A stretch of 64,000 bases of DNA from Mycobacterium pinniadriaticum (GTDB lineage Bacteria; Actinomycetota; Actinomycetes; Mycobacteriales; Mycobacteriaceae), in assembly GCF_026242045.1 (NCBI RefSeq), contig NZ_JAPJDO010000004.1:124001-188000 (forward strand), read 5' to 3'. Every line of letters begins with the position of its first letter. Position 1 is the stretch's first letter. Below the pieces are notes generated by a model. The model saw nothing but the letters and a program-made list of their open reading frames with translations, ran no database searches and was not told where the DNA came from. Below are positions 42,607 through 50,392 of this stretch, in pieces. Position numbers and translations under genes: made by a program.

Positions 42607-43571
42607 GCGCCACCAGTGCTCCGACCGGCCTGAGCCCGGAGTCGGAATTCCCGATCCAGTCCTACCCCGATATCCCGCTGTGGACCGAGAACTACTGCTT
42701 CGTCGCCTACGACCCCACGACCCAGATCGGAGTGTGGACGCATCTGGGCCGGGCGCCGTTCGACCCGACGTTGTGGCGGGAGCTCTCATTCGTCTACCTG
42801 CCCGACGGCCAACGGCTGGTCAATAAGGGTTACGGCCGCTGCGAAACACCGCGTGGGCCCGGCGGAGCCACGATGTCCTTTCAATGCCTCGACCCCTTCC
42901 GATCGTGGCGAATGAGCCGCGACGGCGGGTCCATCCGAACCACGGTGGACCAGCTCTACAACGGCATGGCCGGCGACCGGCGCCACGAACGGCTCGGCTT
43001 TGACCTGACCCTGGACTGCCTTGGCGCCGTGTGGGATTGGGGTGAGGTGGAGGACGCCCACCAATGGGGGAAGCTGCACTACGAGCAACTGGTCACCGTA
43101 CGCGGCACCATCACGGTGGGCGGGGAGCAGATCGCGTTCGACGGACAGGGTCTGCGTGACCACACCAGCGGGCCGCGCGACTTCACGGTCTTCTCCAGCC
43201 ACATCTGGTCCTGGGCCAACTTTCCCAGCGGCCGCGGCTTCATCCTGCTGCAACTGGTGGTCGACGGGCAACTCCTCACCCGCGCGGTCCTGCAGGAGGA
43301 CGGCGTGTTGACGGCAGTGCAGATGCACAACTCGCCGGTACTGACCCATCGCGCCCAACACGCCGATCCCTACGAGCTCGAACTGGGCGAGCACCGTATT
43401 CGCGCAGAGATCCTGCATCCCTTTCCGAATGGTTTCGACGGTCCCAACGACATCTGCGTCGGCTATGACCCCGAGGTCACCGCGACGGCGAACTTTGAAA
43501 ATCTGTCGCGGTTCGACTGGGACGGGGAGATCGGGTACGGGCACACCGAACGATCGATCAGGCTCGCGTGA
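42603..43571 (+). CDS. DUF7064-like beta-rich protein
   Basis: 322 residues, ATG 42603. Trp-rich all-beta pattern without signal peptide. It shares with 35534-36625 the block HYEQ ... RGTITVGGE ... GLRDHTSGPRDF and a following SWANFPSGRGF strand. Overlaps the P450 upstream and the dikinase-like gene downstream (GTGA). Recurrent linkage to a P450 and a phosphoryl-transfer enzyme suggests that it binds or converts the same hydrophobic intermediate. Confidence 0.65.
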   Translation: MSATSAPTGLSPESEFPIQSYPDIPLWTENYCFVAYDPTTQIGVWTHLGRAPFDPTLWRELSFVYLPDGQRLVNKGYGRCETPRGPGGATMSFQCLDPFRSWRMSRDGGSIRTTVDQLYNGMAGDRRHERLGFDLTLDCLGAVWDWGEVEDAHQWGKLHYEQLVTVRGTITVGGEQIAFDGQGLRDHTSGPRDFTVFSSHIWSWANFPSGRGFILLQLVVDGQLLTRAVLQEDGVLTAVQMHNSPVLTHRAQHADPYELELGEHRIRAEILHPFPNGFDGPNDICVGYDPEVTATANFENLSRFDWDGEIGYGHTERSIRLA

Positions 43572-45178
43572 CCGAGTACACGATCGACGCGTGGGATCCC
43601 CTGCATCAGCCGGGTGGATCCGAGACGCACTGGTCGACCGTCAATGTCGGTGAGGCGGTGCCTGGCGTCGCCACCCCGTTGGGCTGGTCGATCTGGTCGG
43701 ATATCGGTGACATGATGTGCCGCGACCTGTCCTATGCGCTCGGGGTGTTCGGTCGCGAGGAGCATAAGCAGCCGCCTCCGGGGCCGGACCGGATCATTAC
43801 CGTCTTCTTCGGGCGCATTGCCATGCGGACCGAGTGGCTGGCTGCTGTGGGAGACCGAATGCCCGGTACCACAGGAAAAGTCGCGATCACCGGCATGCTG
43901 GGTGAGGCGCCGGCGACGATGACGTTCGCCCCCACCATGCGGCGCTACCCGGTCATCGCCCACCGGCTCCCGCGCGCCGCACTGGGAATGCCGGGCAAAG
44001 TGCGCCGACTGGCACCGCAGATCGATGCCTGGTGGCGTGCCGAGATACCGCGGGTCGCCCATGCCGATCTGGCCCGTGCGGTTGCCACGTTTGAGGAGGC
44101 CGGCCGCCGTTTCTCCACCGCGATGACCCTGCACGGAATCGCGTTGTTCGCGGCGATCACGCCATTGATCAACGCGCTGACATCGCTGGTGGCGCGCACC
44201 GGGGTCGGCGACGTCGGTGTGCTGTCCGGGGTCGGCGGCGCGGAACTTCGGATGGTCGACGACATCTGGAAAGCATCGCGGGGTGACCTCACACTGGATG
44301 AGGTGGTAGCCAGCCATGGCTTCCATGGCCCGCTGGAAGGGGAGATCTCAGCGCGGGTGTGGCGCGAGGACCCGACTCCGCTGGCGGCGGTCATCGAACG
44401 GTATGCCGCCACCGACGACAGCGCCAGTCCACTTGCGCGGGAACGCGCAGCACGCGACCGGTTACCGAAGATGCAGGCCGAGCTGCTGGCCGAATTGCCG
44501 GCACCGGCTCGCCCTGCGGTCAAACTACTGCTTAACCATGCCGCGCGCACCATCCCGCTGCGCGGCGTCGGAAAGGTGTCGTTCCTCCAGGCACTGGACG
44601 TGGCGCGAGCGGCTGCCCGCCGGGTCGGCGAGCATCTCGCCGACGGCCGCGTTCTGGATGACCCAGAGGACGTGTTCTATCTGACCGTCGAGGAGATCGT
44701 CGGGGGAGTGCCGGTAGGCGCGCGCGAGCTGGTGGCGCTCCGCCGGGAACGACGCGTGCAGTATCAGCAGCTCGAACTGCCGACCTGGTGGCGCGGGACG
44801 CCGGAGCCGACCGTCGTCGTCGACGATCAACCAGACGCGACCGACGATGCACTGCTGATCGGGATCGGGGCCGGCAGCGGGACCGTCGAGGGACGGGTGC
44901 GCGTGGTGCATGACCCCGCCGTCGTCGAGGTCGAACCTGGCGAGGTGTTGGTTGCGCCGACCACGGACCCCAGTTGGGCGTCGATCATGTTCGTGGCCTC
45001 GGCGCTGGTGGTCGATATCGGCAGCGTCCTCAGCCACGCCGCGGTGGTGGCGCGCGAGCTCGGGTTGCCGTGTGTGGTCAACACCGGCAACGGAACTCGG
45101 ATGCTGCGCGACGGCGACCTGGTGCGGGTGGACGGGTCCGCCGGCACTGTCCAGTTGCTCGAGCGGGCCGAGAACTAG
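43568..45178 (+). CDS. Rifampin-phosphotransferase/PEP-synthase-like protein lacking the ATP-grasp domain
   Basis: 536 residues from GTG 43568. It starts directly with the central substrate-binding region of PEP-synthase/RPH-type dikinases (TVNVGEAVPGVATPLGWSI, residues about 23-41) and carries the HGFHGPLEGEI motif equivalent to the RPH substrate pocket. It ends with a phosphohistidine swivel domain, His490 in GSVLSHAAVVARELGLP. No N-terminal ATP-grasp (about 320 residues in RPH) is present, so it cannot use ATP alone. The missing domain is supplied by the PPDK-like gene at 46644. Phenylphosphate synthase has the same split into a His/substrate protein and an ATP-grasp protein. Predicted: transfer of phosphate to a hydroxyl group. 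Confidence 0.82.
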   Translation: MTEYTIDAWDPLHQPGGSETHWSTVNVGEAVPGVATPLGWSIWSDIGDMMCRDLSYALGVFGREEHKQPPPGPDRIITVFFGRIAMRTEWLAAVGDRMPGTTGKVAITGMLGEAPATMTFAPTMRRYPVIAHRLPRAALGMPGKVRRLAPQIDAWWRAEIPRVAHADLARAVATFEEAGRRFSTAMTLHGIALFAAITPLINALTSLVARTGVGDVGVLSGVGGAELRMVDDIWKASRGDLTLDEVVASHGFHGPLEGEISARVWREDPTPLAAVIERYAATDDSASPLARERAARDRLPKMQAELLAELPAPARPAVKLLLNHAARTIPLRGVGKVSFLQALDVARAAARRVGEHLADGRVLDDPEDVFYLTVEEIVGGVPVGARELVALRRERRVQYQQLELPTWWRGTPEPTVVVDDQPDATDDALLIGIGAGSGTVEGRVRVVHDPAVVEVEPGEVLVAPTTDPSWASIMFVASALVVDIGSVLSHAAVVARELGLPCVVNTGNGTRMLRDGDLVRVDGSAGTVQLLERAEN

Positions 45179-45202
45179 CACCTCGACGAGGAGGTATCAC
45201 CG

Positions 45203-45940
45203 ATGGACACCACCGCTCAGCGGTTGTGTGCGTGGAGCGGAATCGCATGTATCGCTGTATTTTTCGTCGGGTTCTGGTTGGTCGCGGGGTTCATCCCGCC
45301 ACCGGCGCCGACCCTGTCCGGTGAACAACTCGCGCAGCTGTTCACCGAGGACGCCGTGCGTATCCGGCTGGGCATGATCATCTCGCTGCTTGCCTCGGCG
45401 CTACTGGCGTCCTGGAGCGCGGCGATCACCGCGCAGATGATGCGGATGAAGCGGCGGGTTGCCGCGCTCGCCTACACCAACCTCGCCGTCGGGGCACTGT
45501 TCGTGCTGGAGTTCATCATCTCCCTGATCATCTGGGAATCCATGACGTTCAGGCCGCGCGATCCGCAGGTGCTGCTGGCGATGAACGACACCGCATGGCT
45601 GCTGTTCGTCGCGATCACGTCGACTCCGATCCTGCAGACGCTGTCCATCGGCACCGCGATCTTCCTCGACTCCGCCGGTAACCCGAACCCGGTGCTGCCA
45701 CGCTGGGCGGGCTACCTGAACTTCTGGGTGGCGATGCTGTTCCTGCCCGGCTCGATCACCGTGTTCTTCCATACCGGCCCCTTTGCCTGGAACGGGCTCC
45801 TGGTCTGGTACCTGGCATTGACCGCATTCGCCGTCTGGATGGTGGTCATGTCAATCCTGGTGCTGCGGGCCATCGCGGCCGAGGACGCTGCGCAGAACCC
45901 GACTGCGGCTGAACAGATTCGCAAGGAGCGTGCGCGATGA
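45203..45940 (+). CDS. GPFAWxG-family membrane protein (copy I of 12)
   Basis: 245 residues, ATG 45203 behind GAGGAGGT. Landmarks are FIPPPAPTL, TFRPRDPQVLLAMND, LPRWAGYLNFW and FFHTGPFAWNG. Translationally coupled to copy J by ATGA; the pair sits between the two halves of the split dikinase, the only place in the window with two copies in direct tandem overlap, which suggests a heterodimer. Confidence 0.8.
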   Translation: MDTTAQRLCAWSGIACIAVFFVGFWLVAGFIPPPAPTLSGEQLAQLFTEDAVRIRLGMIISLLASALLASWSAAITAQMMRMKRRVAALAYTNLAVGALFVLEFIISLIIWESMTFRPRDPQVLLAMNDTAWLLFVAITSTPILQTLSIGTAIFLDSAGNPNPVLPRWAGYLNFWVAMLFLPGSITVFFHTGPFAWNGLLVWYLALTAFAVWMVVMSILVLRAIAAEDAAQNPTAAEQIRKERAR

Positions 45941-46659
45941 ACTACCGCAATCAGGTGGTCTGCGCGTGGTGCGGGCCGATCATGACGCTGATGTTCTTCA
46001 TCGGTCTGTTGCCCTTGGCGCACTTCATCTGGCCTCCCGCACCATCGGAGAATGCCGCACAGATCGCGGCCTTCCTCCAAGAGGGCACCGTCGCCAAACG
46101 GCTGGGCGTGTTCATCGCGATGGTCGGAACCGGGCTGCTGGCGCCCTTTTACGCGGTCGTCTCCAACCAGATGCGGCGTATCGAAGGGGTTTCGCGCACC
46201 TTGGTGTACGGCCAGCTTGCGGCGGCGGCTTGCACGACGCTGGAGATCATCCTGCCCTTGATGCTCTGGCAGGGCATCCTCTACCGACCCGATCGCGATC
46301 CGGCGATCACCCAGGCATTGAATGACGTGGCCTGGCTGACGTTCATCGGAACCACGACGACGGTGCTGGTCCAGAACGCCATCATCGGCGTGGCGGTCCT
46401 CCAAGACACCAGTGCCACACCTGTGTACCCACGCTGGTATGCCTACCTGAATTTCTTTGCGGTGCTGGGAGTGTTCCCGGCCGGCCTGGTGGTGTTCTTC
46501 AAGGAGGGGCCACTGGCCTGGAATGGGATCATCGTCTGGGGAATCGGCGTGGCGATCTTCTTCATCTGGATCTGCGTCACGGCCTACCTGGTGATAGCCG
46601 CCGCCGGCCGGGAGCGCGACGTCGACATGGTGGGAGGTGCGGCATTAGTTCCGTCGTAA
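45937..46659 (+). CDS. GPFAWxG-family membrane protein (copy J of 12)
   Basis: 240 residues, ATG overlapping copy I. Landmarks are FIWPPAPSE, LYRPDRDPAITQALND, YPRWYAYLNFF and FFKEGPLAWNG with Glu before GP. The C-terminal coding region contains the ribosome site GGGAGGTG used by the next gene, so the two overlap. Confidence 0.8.
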   Translation: MNYRNQVVCAWCGPIMTLMFFIGLLPLAHFIWPPAPSENAAQIAAFLQEGTVAKRLGVFIAMVGTGLLAPFYAVVSNQMRRIEGVSRTLVYGQLAAAACTTLEIILPLMLWQGILYRPDRDPAITQALNDVAWLTFIGTTTTVLVQNAIIGVAVLQDTSATPVYPRWYAYLNFFAVLGVFPAGLVVFFKEGPLAWNGIIVWGIGVAIFFIWICVTAYLVIAAAGRERDVDMVGGAALVPS

Positions 46660-48248
46660 GACTCAACGGCCAGGCCGGGTTGCCCCGCAACCTCCTAGGC
46701 AACAAGGGGTATGGCATCGATTCCATGCGGCGCCAAGGGCTGCCGGTACCGCCGGCATTCTGTATCACCACCGATGTGTGCGGCCGGTTCCTCACCGAGC
46801 CGGAACGCTGTCTCGACGATGTCTGGGGTGACGTACGCGAGCAGATGCGCTGGCTGCAGGACGAGACCTCACGCACCTTCGGTAAGGGACCGCGACCGCT
46901 GTTGGTCAGCGTCCGAAGCGGGGCGGCCCAGTCGATGCCCGGGATGATGGACACCGTGCTCGACCTCGGCATCGACGACTCCGTCGAAGATGCGCTCGCA
47001 GACACCGCGAACCGGGAGTTCGCGCGTGACACCCGCACCCGCTTCACCCAGATGTACCGCCGCATCGTGCTGGGCGGAGATGAACTCGCCGAGGTGCCGG
47101 ACGATCCGTGGGTGCAATTGCGCGGCGCGATCAAGGCAGTGTTCGCGTCGTGGAACAGTCCCCGTGCCCAGCACTACCGCACCCACCACGGTCTGGATGA
47201 CGCGGCCGGAACGGCGGTGATCGTGCAGGCCATGGTGTTCGGAAACCTGGCCCACGACTCCGGCACCGGGGTCCTGTTCTCACGCAACCCCATAACCGGC
47301 GCCAACACGCCGTTTGGCGAGTGGCTCGCCCGGGGACAGGGCGAAGACGTCGTGTCCGGCAGCGTCGACGTCCAACCCATCGCCGCACTGCAAGCCGAGC
47401 AACCGGCGATCTACGACGAGTTGATCGCCACCGCGCGAATGTTGGAGCGCATCGCCACCGACGTGCAGGACATCGAATTCACCGTTGAAGAGGGAAAGTT
47501 GTGGCTGCTGCAGACTCGCTCGGCCAAGCGCTCGGCGCAAGCCGCGGTACGCCTGGCCTTGCAGTTGCGCGATGAGGGATTGATCGACGACGCGCAGACC
47601 CTGCGCCGGGTGACCCCGGTGCACATCGACGCTCTGCTCGCACCGTCACTGCAACCCGAAACACGACTAGCGGCACCACTTCTGGCGCAGGGCCTGCCGT
47701 CATGCCCCGGTGTGGCATCGGGAAGGGTCTACACCGACGTCGACGACGCGCTCGACGCCGCCGATGCGGGGGAGGACGTCGTCCTGGCTCGCACCGCGAC
47801 CAGCCCCGACGACGTACAGGGCATGATCGCCGCCCGCGCCATCGTCACCGAGATTGGTGGAGCCACATCGCATGCGGCGGTGGTGAGCCGCGAGATCGGC
47901 ACTCCGGCGGTGGTCGGATGCGGCACCGGTGTGGTCGCCGCCCTAACCGGAAAACTGGTCACGGTGGACGGAGACGAAGGGGAGGTGCGTGAAGGCGTGC
48001 TCGAACGCACCGCCTGGTCGGAAACCGACTCACCCGACCTGGTCGAACTCGCCGAAATCGCCTGCCGGATCAGCCCGATCCGCGCCCATAGCGGTGGCGA
48101 TTTCGTCGTGTTGTCGGACTCCTCGGTGGAGGTCGTAGCCGACGCGTTGGCCGCCGGACACACGGACGTCGTCTCGGCCCATCCGCTGATCACCATGCTG
48201 GTCGCGCTGAGCCTCGACGATCGCAAGAGAGGGAAACTCAATGTCTGA
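46644..48248 (+). CDS. ppdK: PPDK-like ATP-grasp + phosphohistidine protein lacking the PEP-binding barrel
   Basis: About 534 residues if started at ATT 46644 (GGAGG at 46633-46637, 6-base spacing); the first standard start, TTG 46680, has no ribosome site and would cut the conserved N-terminus. PPDK signatures in order: LGNKGYG, PVPPAFCITTD, LVSVRSGAAQSMPGMMDT, FSRNPITGANTPFGEWL, GQGEDVVSG, QDIEFTVEEGKLWLLQTR, then the swivel domain with catalytic His in GGATSHAAVVSREIG (codon 47871-47873). The C-terminal PEP/pyruvate TIM barrel of full PPDK (about 870 residues) is missing, as in M. tuberculosis PpdK. It should load phosphate from ATP onto a His and pass it to another acceptor, most likely the 43568 protein or its substrate. 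Confidence 0.88.
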   Translation: MSSVVRLNGQAGLPRNLLGNKGYGIDSMRRQGLPVPPAFCITTDVCGRFLTEPERCLDDVWGDVREQMRWLQDETSRTFGKGPRPLLVSVRSGAAQSMPGMMDTVLDLGIDDSVEDALADTANREFARDTRTRFTQMYRRIVLGGDELAEVPDDPWVQLRGAIKAVFASWNSPRAQHYRTHHGLDDAAGTAVIVQAMVFGNLAHDSGTGVLFSRNPITGANTPFGEWLARGQGEDVVSGSVDVQPIAALQAEQPAIYDELIATARMLERIATDVQDIEFTVEEGKLWLLQTRSAKRSAQAAVRLALQLRDEGLIDDAQTLRRVTPVHIDALLAPSLQPETRLAAPLLAQGLPSCPGVASGRVYTDVDDALDAADAGEDVVLARTATSPDDVQGMIAARAIVTEIGGATSHAAVVSREIGTPAVVGCGTGVVAALTGKLVTVDGDEGEVREGVLERTAWSETDSPDLVELAEIACRISPIRAHSGGDFVVLSDSSVEVVADALAAGHTDVVSAHPLITMLVALSLDDRKRGKLNV

Positions 48249-48846
48249 GTTGACGGTATTGCAGGCTGTACGACTCAAAGGCCGGGTCAGCGAAGCGGAT
48301 CTGCTTGCCACGCTCGGCGAATGCGAGGCCGATGTGGCGGCGATCGTGGCGCAATTGACCGCAGCCGGGATGCTCATGGAAGGGAAACCAGTTCGCATCA
48401 CCCCCGAAGGGCGTGAGCGGCTCAACACCCTGCTGACTCACGAGCGATCAGGAGTCGACCAGACCGCACTTGCACAGACCTACGGCGAATTCCGCACTGT
48501 CAATGGTGAATTCAAGGCTGTGGTGGCGGCCTGGCAGCTCAAGGACGGCCAACCCAATATGCACGACGATGCCGACTATGACGCCGCGATCTTTGACCGC
48601 CTCGACATCGTCCACCGGCGGGTCTCACCCATTCTCGGCGCGGTCGCCTCCCTGTTACCGCGCCTTGGTGGCTATGGCGACAAGCTCGACTCAGCCCTTG
48701 CCAAGGTCAAGGCCGGCGATACCACATGGTTCACCCGACCGATCATCGACTCGTACCACACCGTGTGGTTCGAACTCCACGAAGAACTGATTGCCGCCTC
48801 GGGCCTCACCCGCGAAGACGAGGCCAGAGCCGGACACGCGGACTAA
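48241..48846 (+). CDS. Winged-helix N-terminal domain protein, third component of the dikinase locus
   Basis: 201 residues, ATG 48241 overlapping the PPDK-like stop. Residues 1-70 look like a winged helix (VLQAVRLKGRVSEADLLATL, then LTAAGMLMEGKPVRITPEGRERL). The rest is helical with LPRLGGYGDKLDSALAKVKAGDTTWFTRPIIDSYHTVWFELHEEL. No known full-length family recognised. It may be a regulator, or a structural/activating subunit comparable in size to the 24-kDa third protein of phenylphosphate synthase, which it does not resemble in sequence. Confidence 0.65.
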   Translation: MSELTVLQAVRLKGRVSEADLLATLGECEADVAAIVAQLTAAGMLMEGKPVRITPEGRERLNTLLTHERSGVDQTALAQTYGEFRTVNGEFKAVVAAWQLKDGQPNMHDDADYDAAIFDRLDIVHRRVSPILGAVASLLPRLGGYGDKLDSALAKVKAGDTTWFTRPIIDSYHTVWFELHEELIAASGLTREDEARAGHAD

Positions 48847-48849
48847 GCG

Positions 48850-49062
48850 ATGGACTATCGCGTTGAGGTGGACCAGCTTCGGTGCGGCGGTCATGGCGAG
48901 TGCATTCTAGCGGCACCCGAGATATTCGGGTTCGTCGGTGACGGCGACGTTGTCTCGGTGCTCGTCTTGACGGCTTCCGGCGACGAATACCAGGCAGCGC
49001 GCGCTGCCGAATCTCGATGCCCGAACTCGGCGATCGCCGTCCGCGAGGGGACGACCCGATGA
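48850..49062 (+). CDS. 3Fe-4S ferredoxin of the P450-associated type
   Basis: 70 residues. Cluster motif C-x2-H-x2-C (CGGHGEC) with a distal Cys-Pro (RCPNSAI): His stands at the variable position of the atypical CxxXxxC...CP ferredoxins that mycobacteria keep beside P450 genes. It overlaps the next P450 by ATGA, so it is the obvious redox partner for that enzyme and probably for the P450 at 41362. Confidence 0.9.
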   Translation: MDYRVEVDQLRCGGHGECILAAPEIFGFVGDGDVVSVLVLTASGDEYQAARAAESRCPNSAIAVREGTTR

Positions 49063-50327
49063 CGTCGAGCAGGAGTGCCCCGGCCATCCCTGATCTGCTG
49101 TCGGCGGAGAATCTCGCGAATCCGTGGCCCGGCTATCAGATCCTGCGTGATCACTACCCGGTCTTCTGGCACGAGCCCAGCCAGAGCTGGGTGGTCAGCC
49201 GCTATGAACACATCAAGCCACTGGTCAAAGATCCACGGCTGACCCATGAATACCTCCAGGACATCCTCGGTGTCTTCCTGGGCGACGCTCCGGTGATGGT
49301 GGCGATGGAGGGCCGACAGCATGCCTCACGGCGCAAGCTGGTCGGGCCCTTTCTGAATGGCAAGGGGCTCGACGCGGTCGCCGCGACGATCGAACGGCAG
49401 GCCCGAATGGCGCTGGAACCGATTTTCCACCGCGAACGCGCCGCGGTCGCAGCGGGTTTGCGAGATCGCGGCAGGATCGACTTCGTCACGGAGTTCTCGA
49501 AGGTGTTTCCGGTCTCGGTGATGTGCGATCTGATGGCCTTGCCGCCCGAGGATCACGGCAAGTTCGAGGACTGGTACAACGCGTTCATTCTGTGCCTTGG
49601 GAACATTCAGGGCGACCCCGCGCTGTACGAGAATGGCATGCGGGCCAAGCGTGAATTCGGTGAGTACATGCTGCCGCTGATCGCCTCGCGCCGAGCAGGC
49701 GACGGCGACGATCTGATCTCCGTGCTGTGCCGGTCGGAACCCGACGGTCGCGGCGTGCCGATGACGGATGAGGAGATCCGCACCATGGCTGCGCTGATGC
49801 TGCTCGGGGGAGCCGAGAACACCGATCATCAGCTCGCCCAACTCGTTCACACCCTGGTTGAACACCCCGAACAGCTCCGGGCTCTCCAGGAAGACCGCAG
49901 CCTGGTGCCTGCCGCGATCGCCGAAGGGCTGCGCTTCAACGGGATCGTGCAGTTCATCCAGAGGCTGGCGGTCGAGGACGTCGCCATCGACGGGGTCACC
50001 ATTCCGAAAGGCGCCATGGTGACGTTGTTCTTCGCCTCCGGTAACCGCGATCCACGTCGGTTCGCCAACCCCGACACCTTCGACATGTTCCGCACCGACA
50101 ACGACGTGGCCAAGGCGTTCGGGGGCAATGCCGAACACCTCGGCTTTGGTGGTGGACCCCATGTGTGCCTCGGCATGCAGACGACGAAACTCGAACTGGA
50201 AATCGCGTTGAACCTGCTGCTGGACAACACCTCGGACCTGCGCTTGGCCGATGGTTACCAACCCCGCTGGACGGGCGTGCTGTCCAGGGCGCTGTCCACT
50301 CTCGAGCTCACGTTCAGATGCCGGTGA
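49059..50327 (+). CDS. Cytochrome P450 with unusual I-helix
   Basis: 422 residues, ATG 49059. Heme motif FGGGPHVCLG with Cys370; ExxR in EGLRF. The I-helix reads LLGGAENTDHQ: Glu takes the acid position and Asn the place of the conserved Thr that normally helps protonate the iron-bound oxygen. Such substitution is seen in some P450s that rely on substrate-assisted proton delivery or do coupling chemistry (established for other families, inferred here). Last gene of the ten-gene operon. Confidence 0.92.
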   Translation: MTSSRSAPAIPDLLSAENLANPWPGYQILRDHYPVFWHEPSQSWVVSRYEHIKPLVKDPRLTHEYLQDILGVFLGDAPVMVAMEGRQHASRRKLVGPFLNGKGLDAVAATIERQARMALEPIFHRERAAVAAGLRDRGRIDFVTEFSKVFPVSVMCDLMALPPEDHGKFEDWYNAFILCLGNIQGDPALYENGMRAKREFGEYMLPLIASRRAGDGDDLISVLCRSEPDGRGVPMTDEEIRTMAALMLLGGAENTDHQLAQLVHTLVEHPEQLRALQEDRSLVPAAIAEGLRFNGIVQFIQRLAVEDVAIDGVTIPKGAMVTLFFASGNRDPRRFANPDTFDMFRTDNDVAKAFGGNAEHLGFGGGPHVCLGMQTTKLELEIALNLLLDNTSDLRLADGYQPRWTGVLSRALSTLELTFRCR

Positions 50328-50350
50328 AGCGGTAGCTGATTTTCACCGTT

Positions 50351-50374
50351 GGAACTCGGAACAAAAATCGTTCC
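50351..50374. promoter_or_regulatory. GGAAC repeats with inverted GTTCC, candidate operator
   Basis: GGAAC at 50351-50355 and 50358-50362, followed by the inverted copy GTTCC at 50370-50374, all within 42 bases of the GTG at 50393. GGAAC-N7-GTTCC forms the palindrome. The operon it precedes encodes a TetR protein (51455), the likely binder. Confidence 0.4.
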
Positions 50375-50392
50375 AGGTGTTACGGTGCGTCC

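Noticed and set aside
43568..45178. Antibiotic-resistance rifampin phosphotransferase
   Set aside because: The ATP-grasp domain needed for RPH activity is absent, and the operon context is oxidative metabolism. Only domain homology is claimed.
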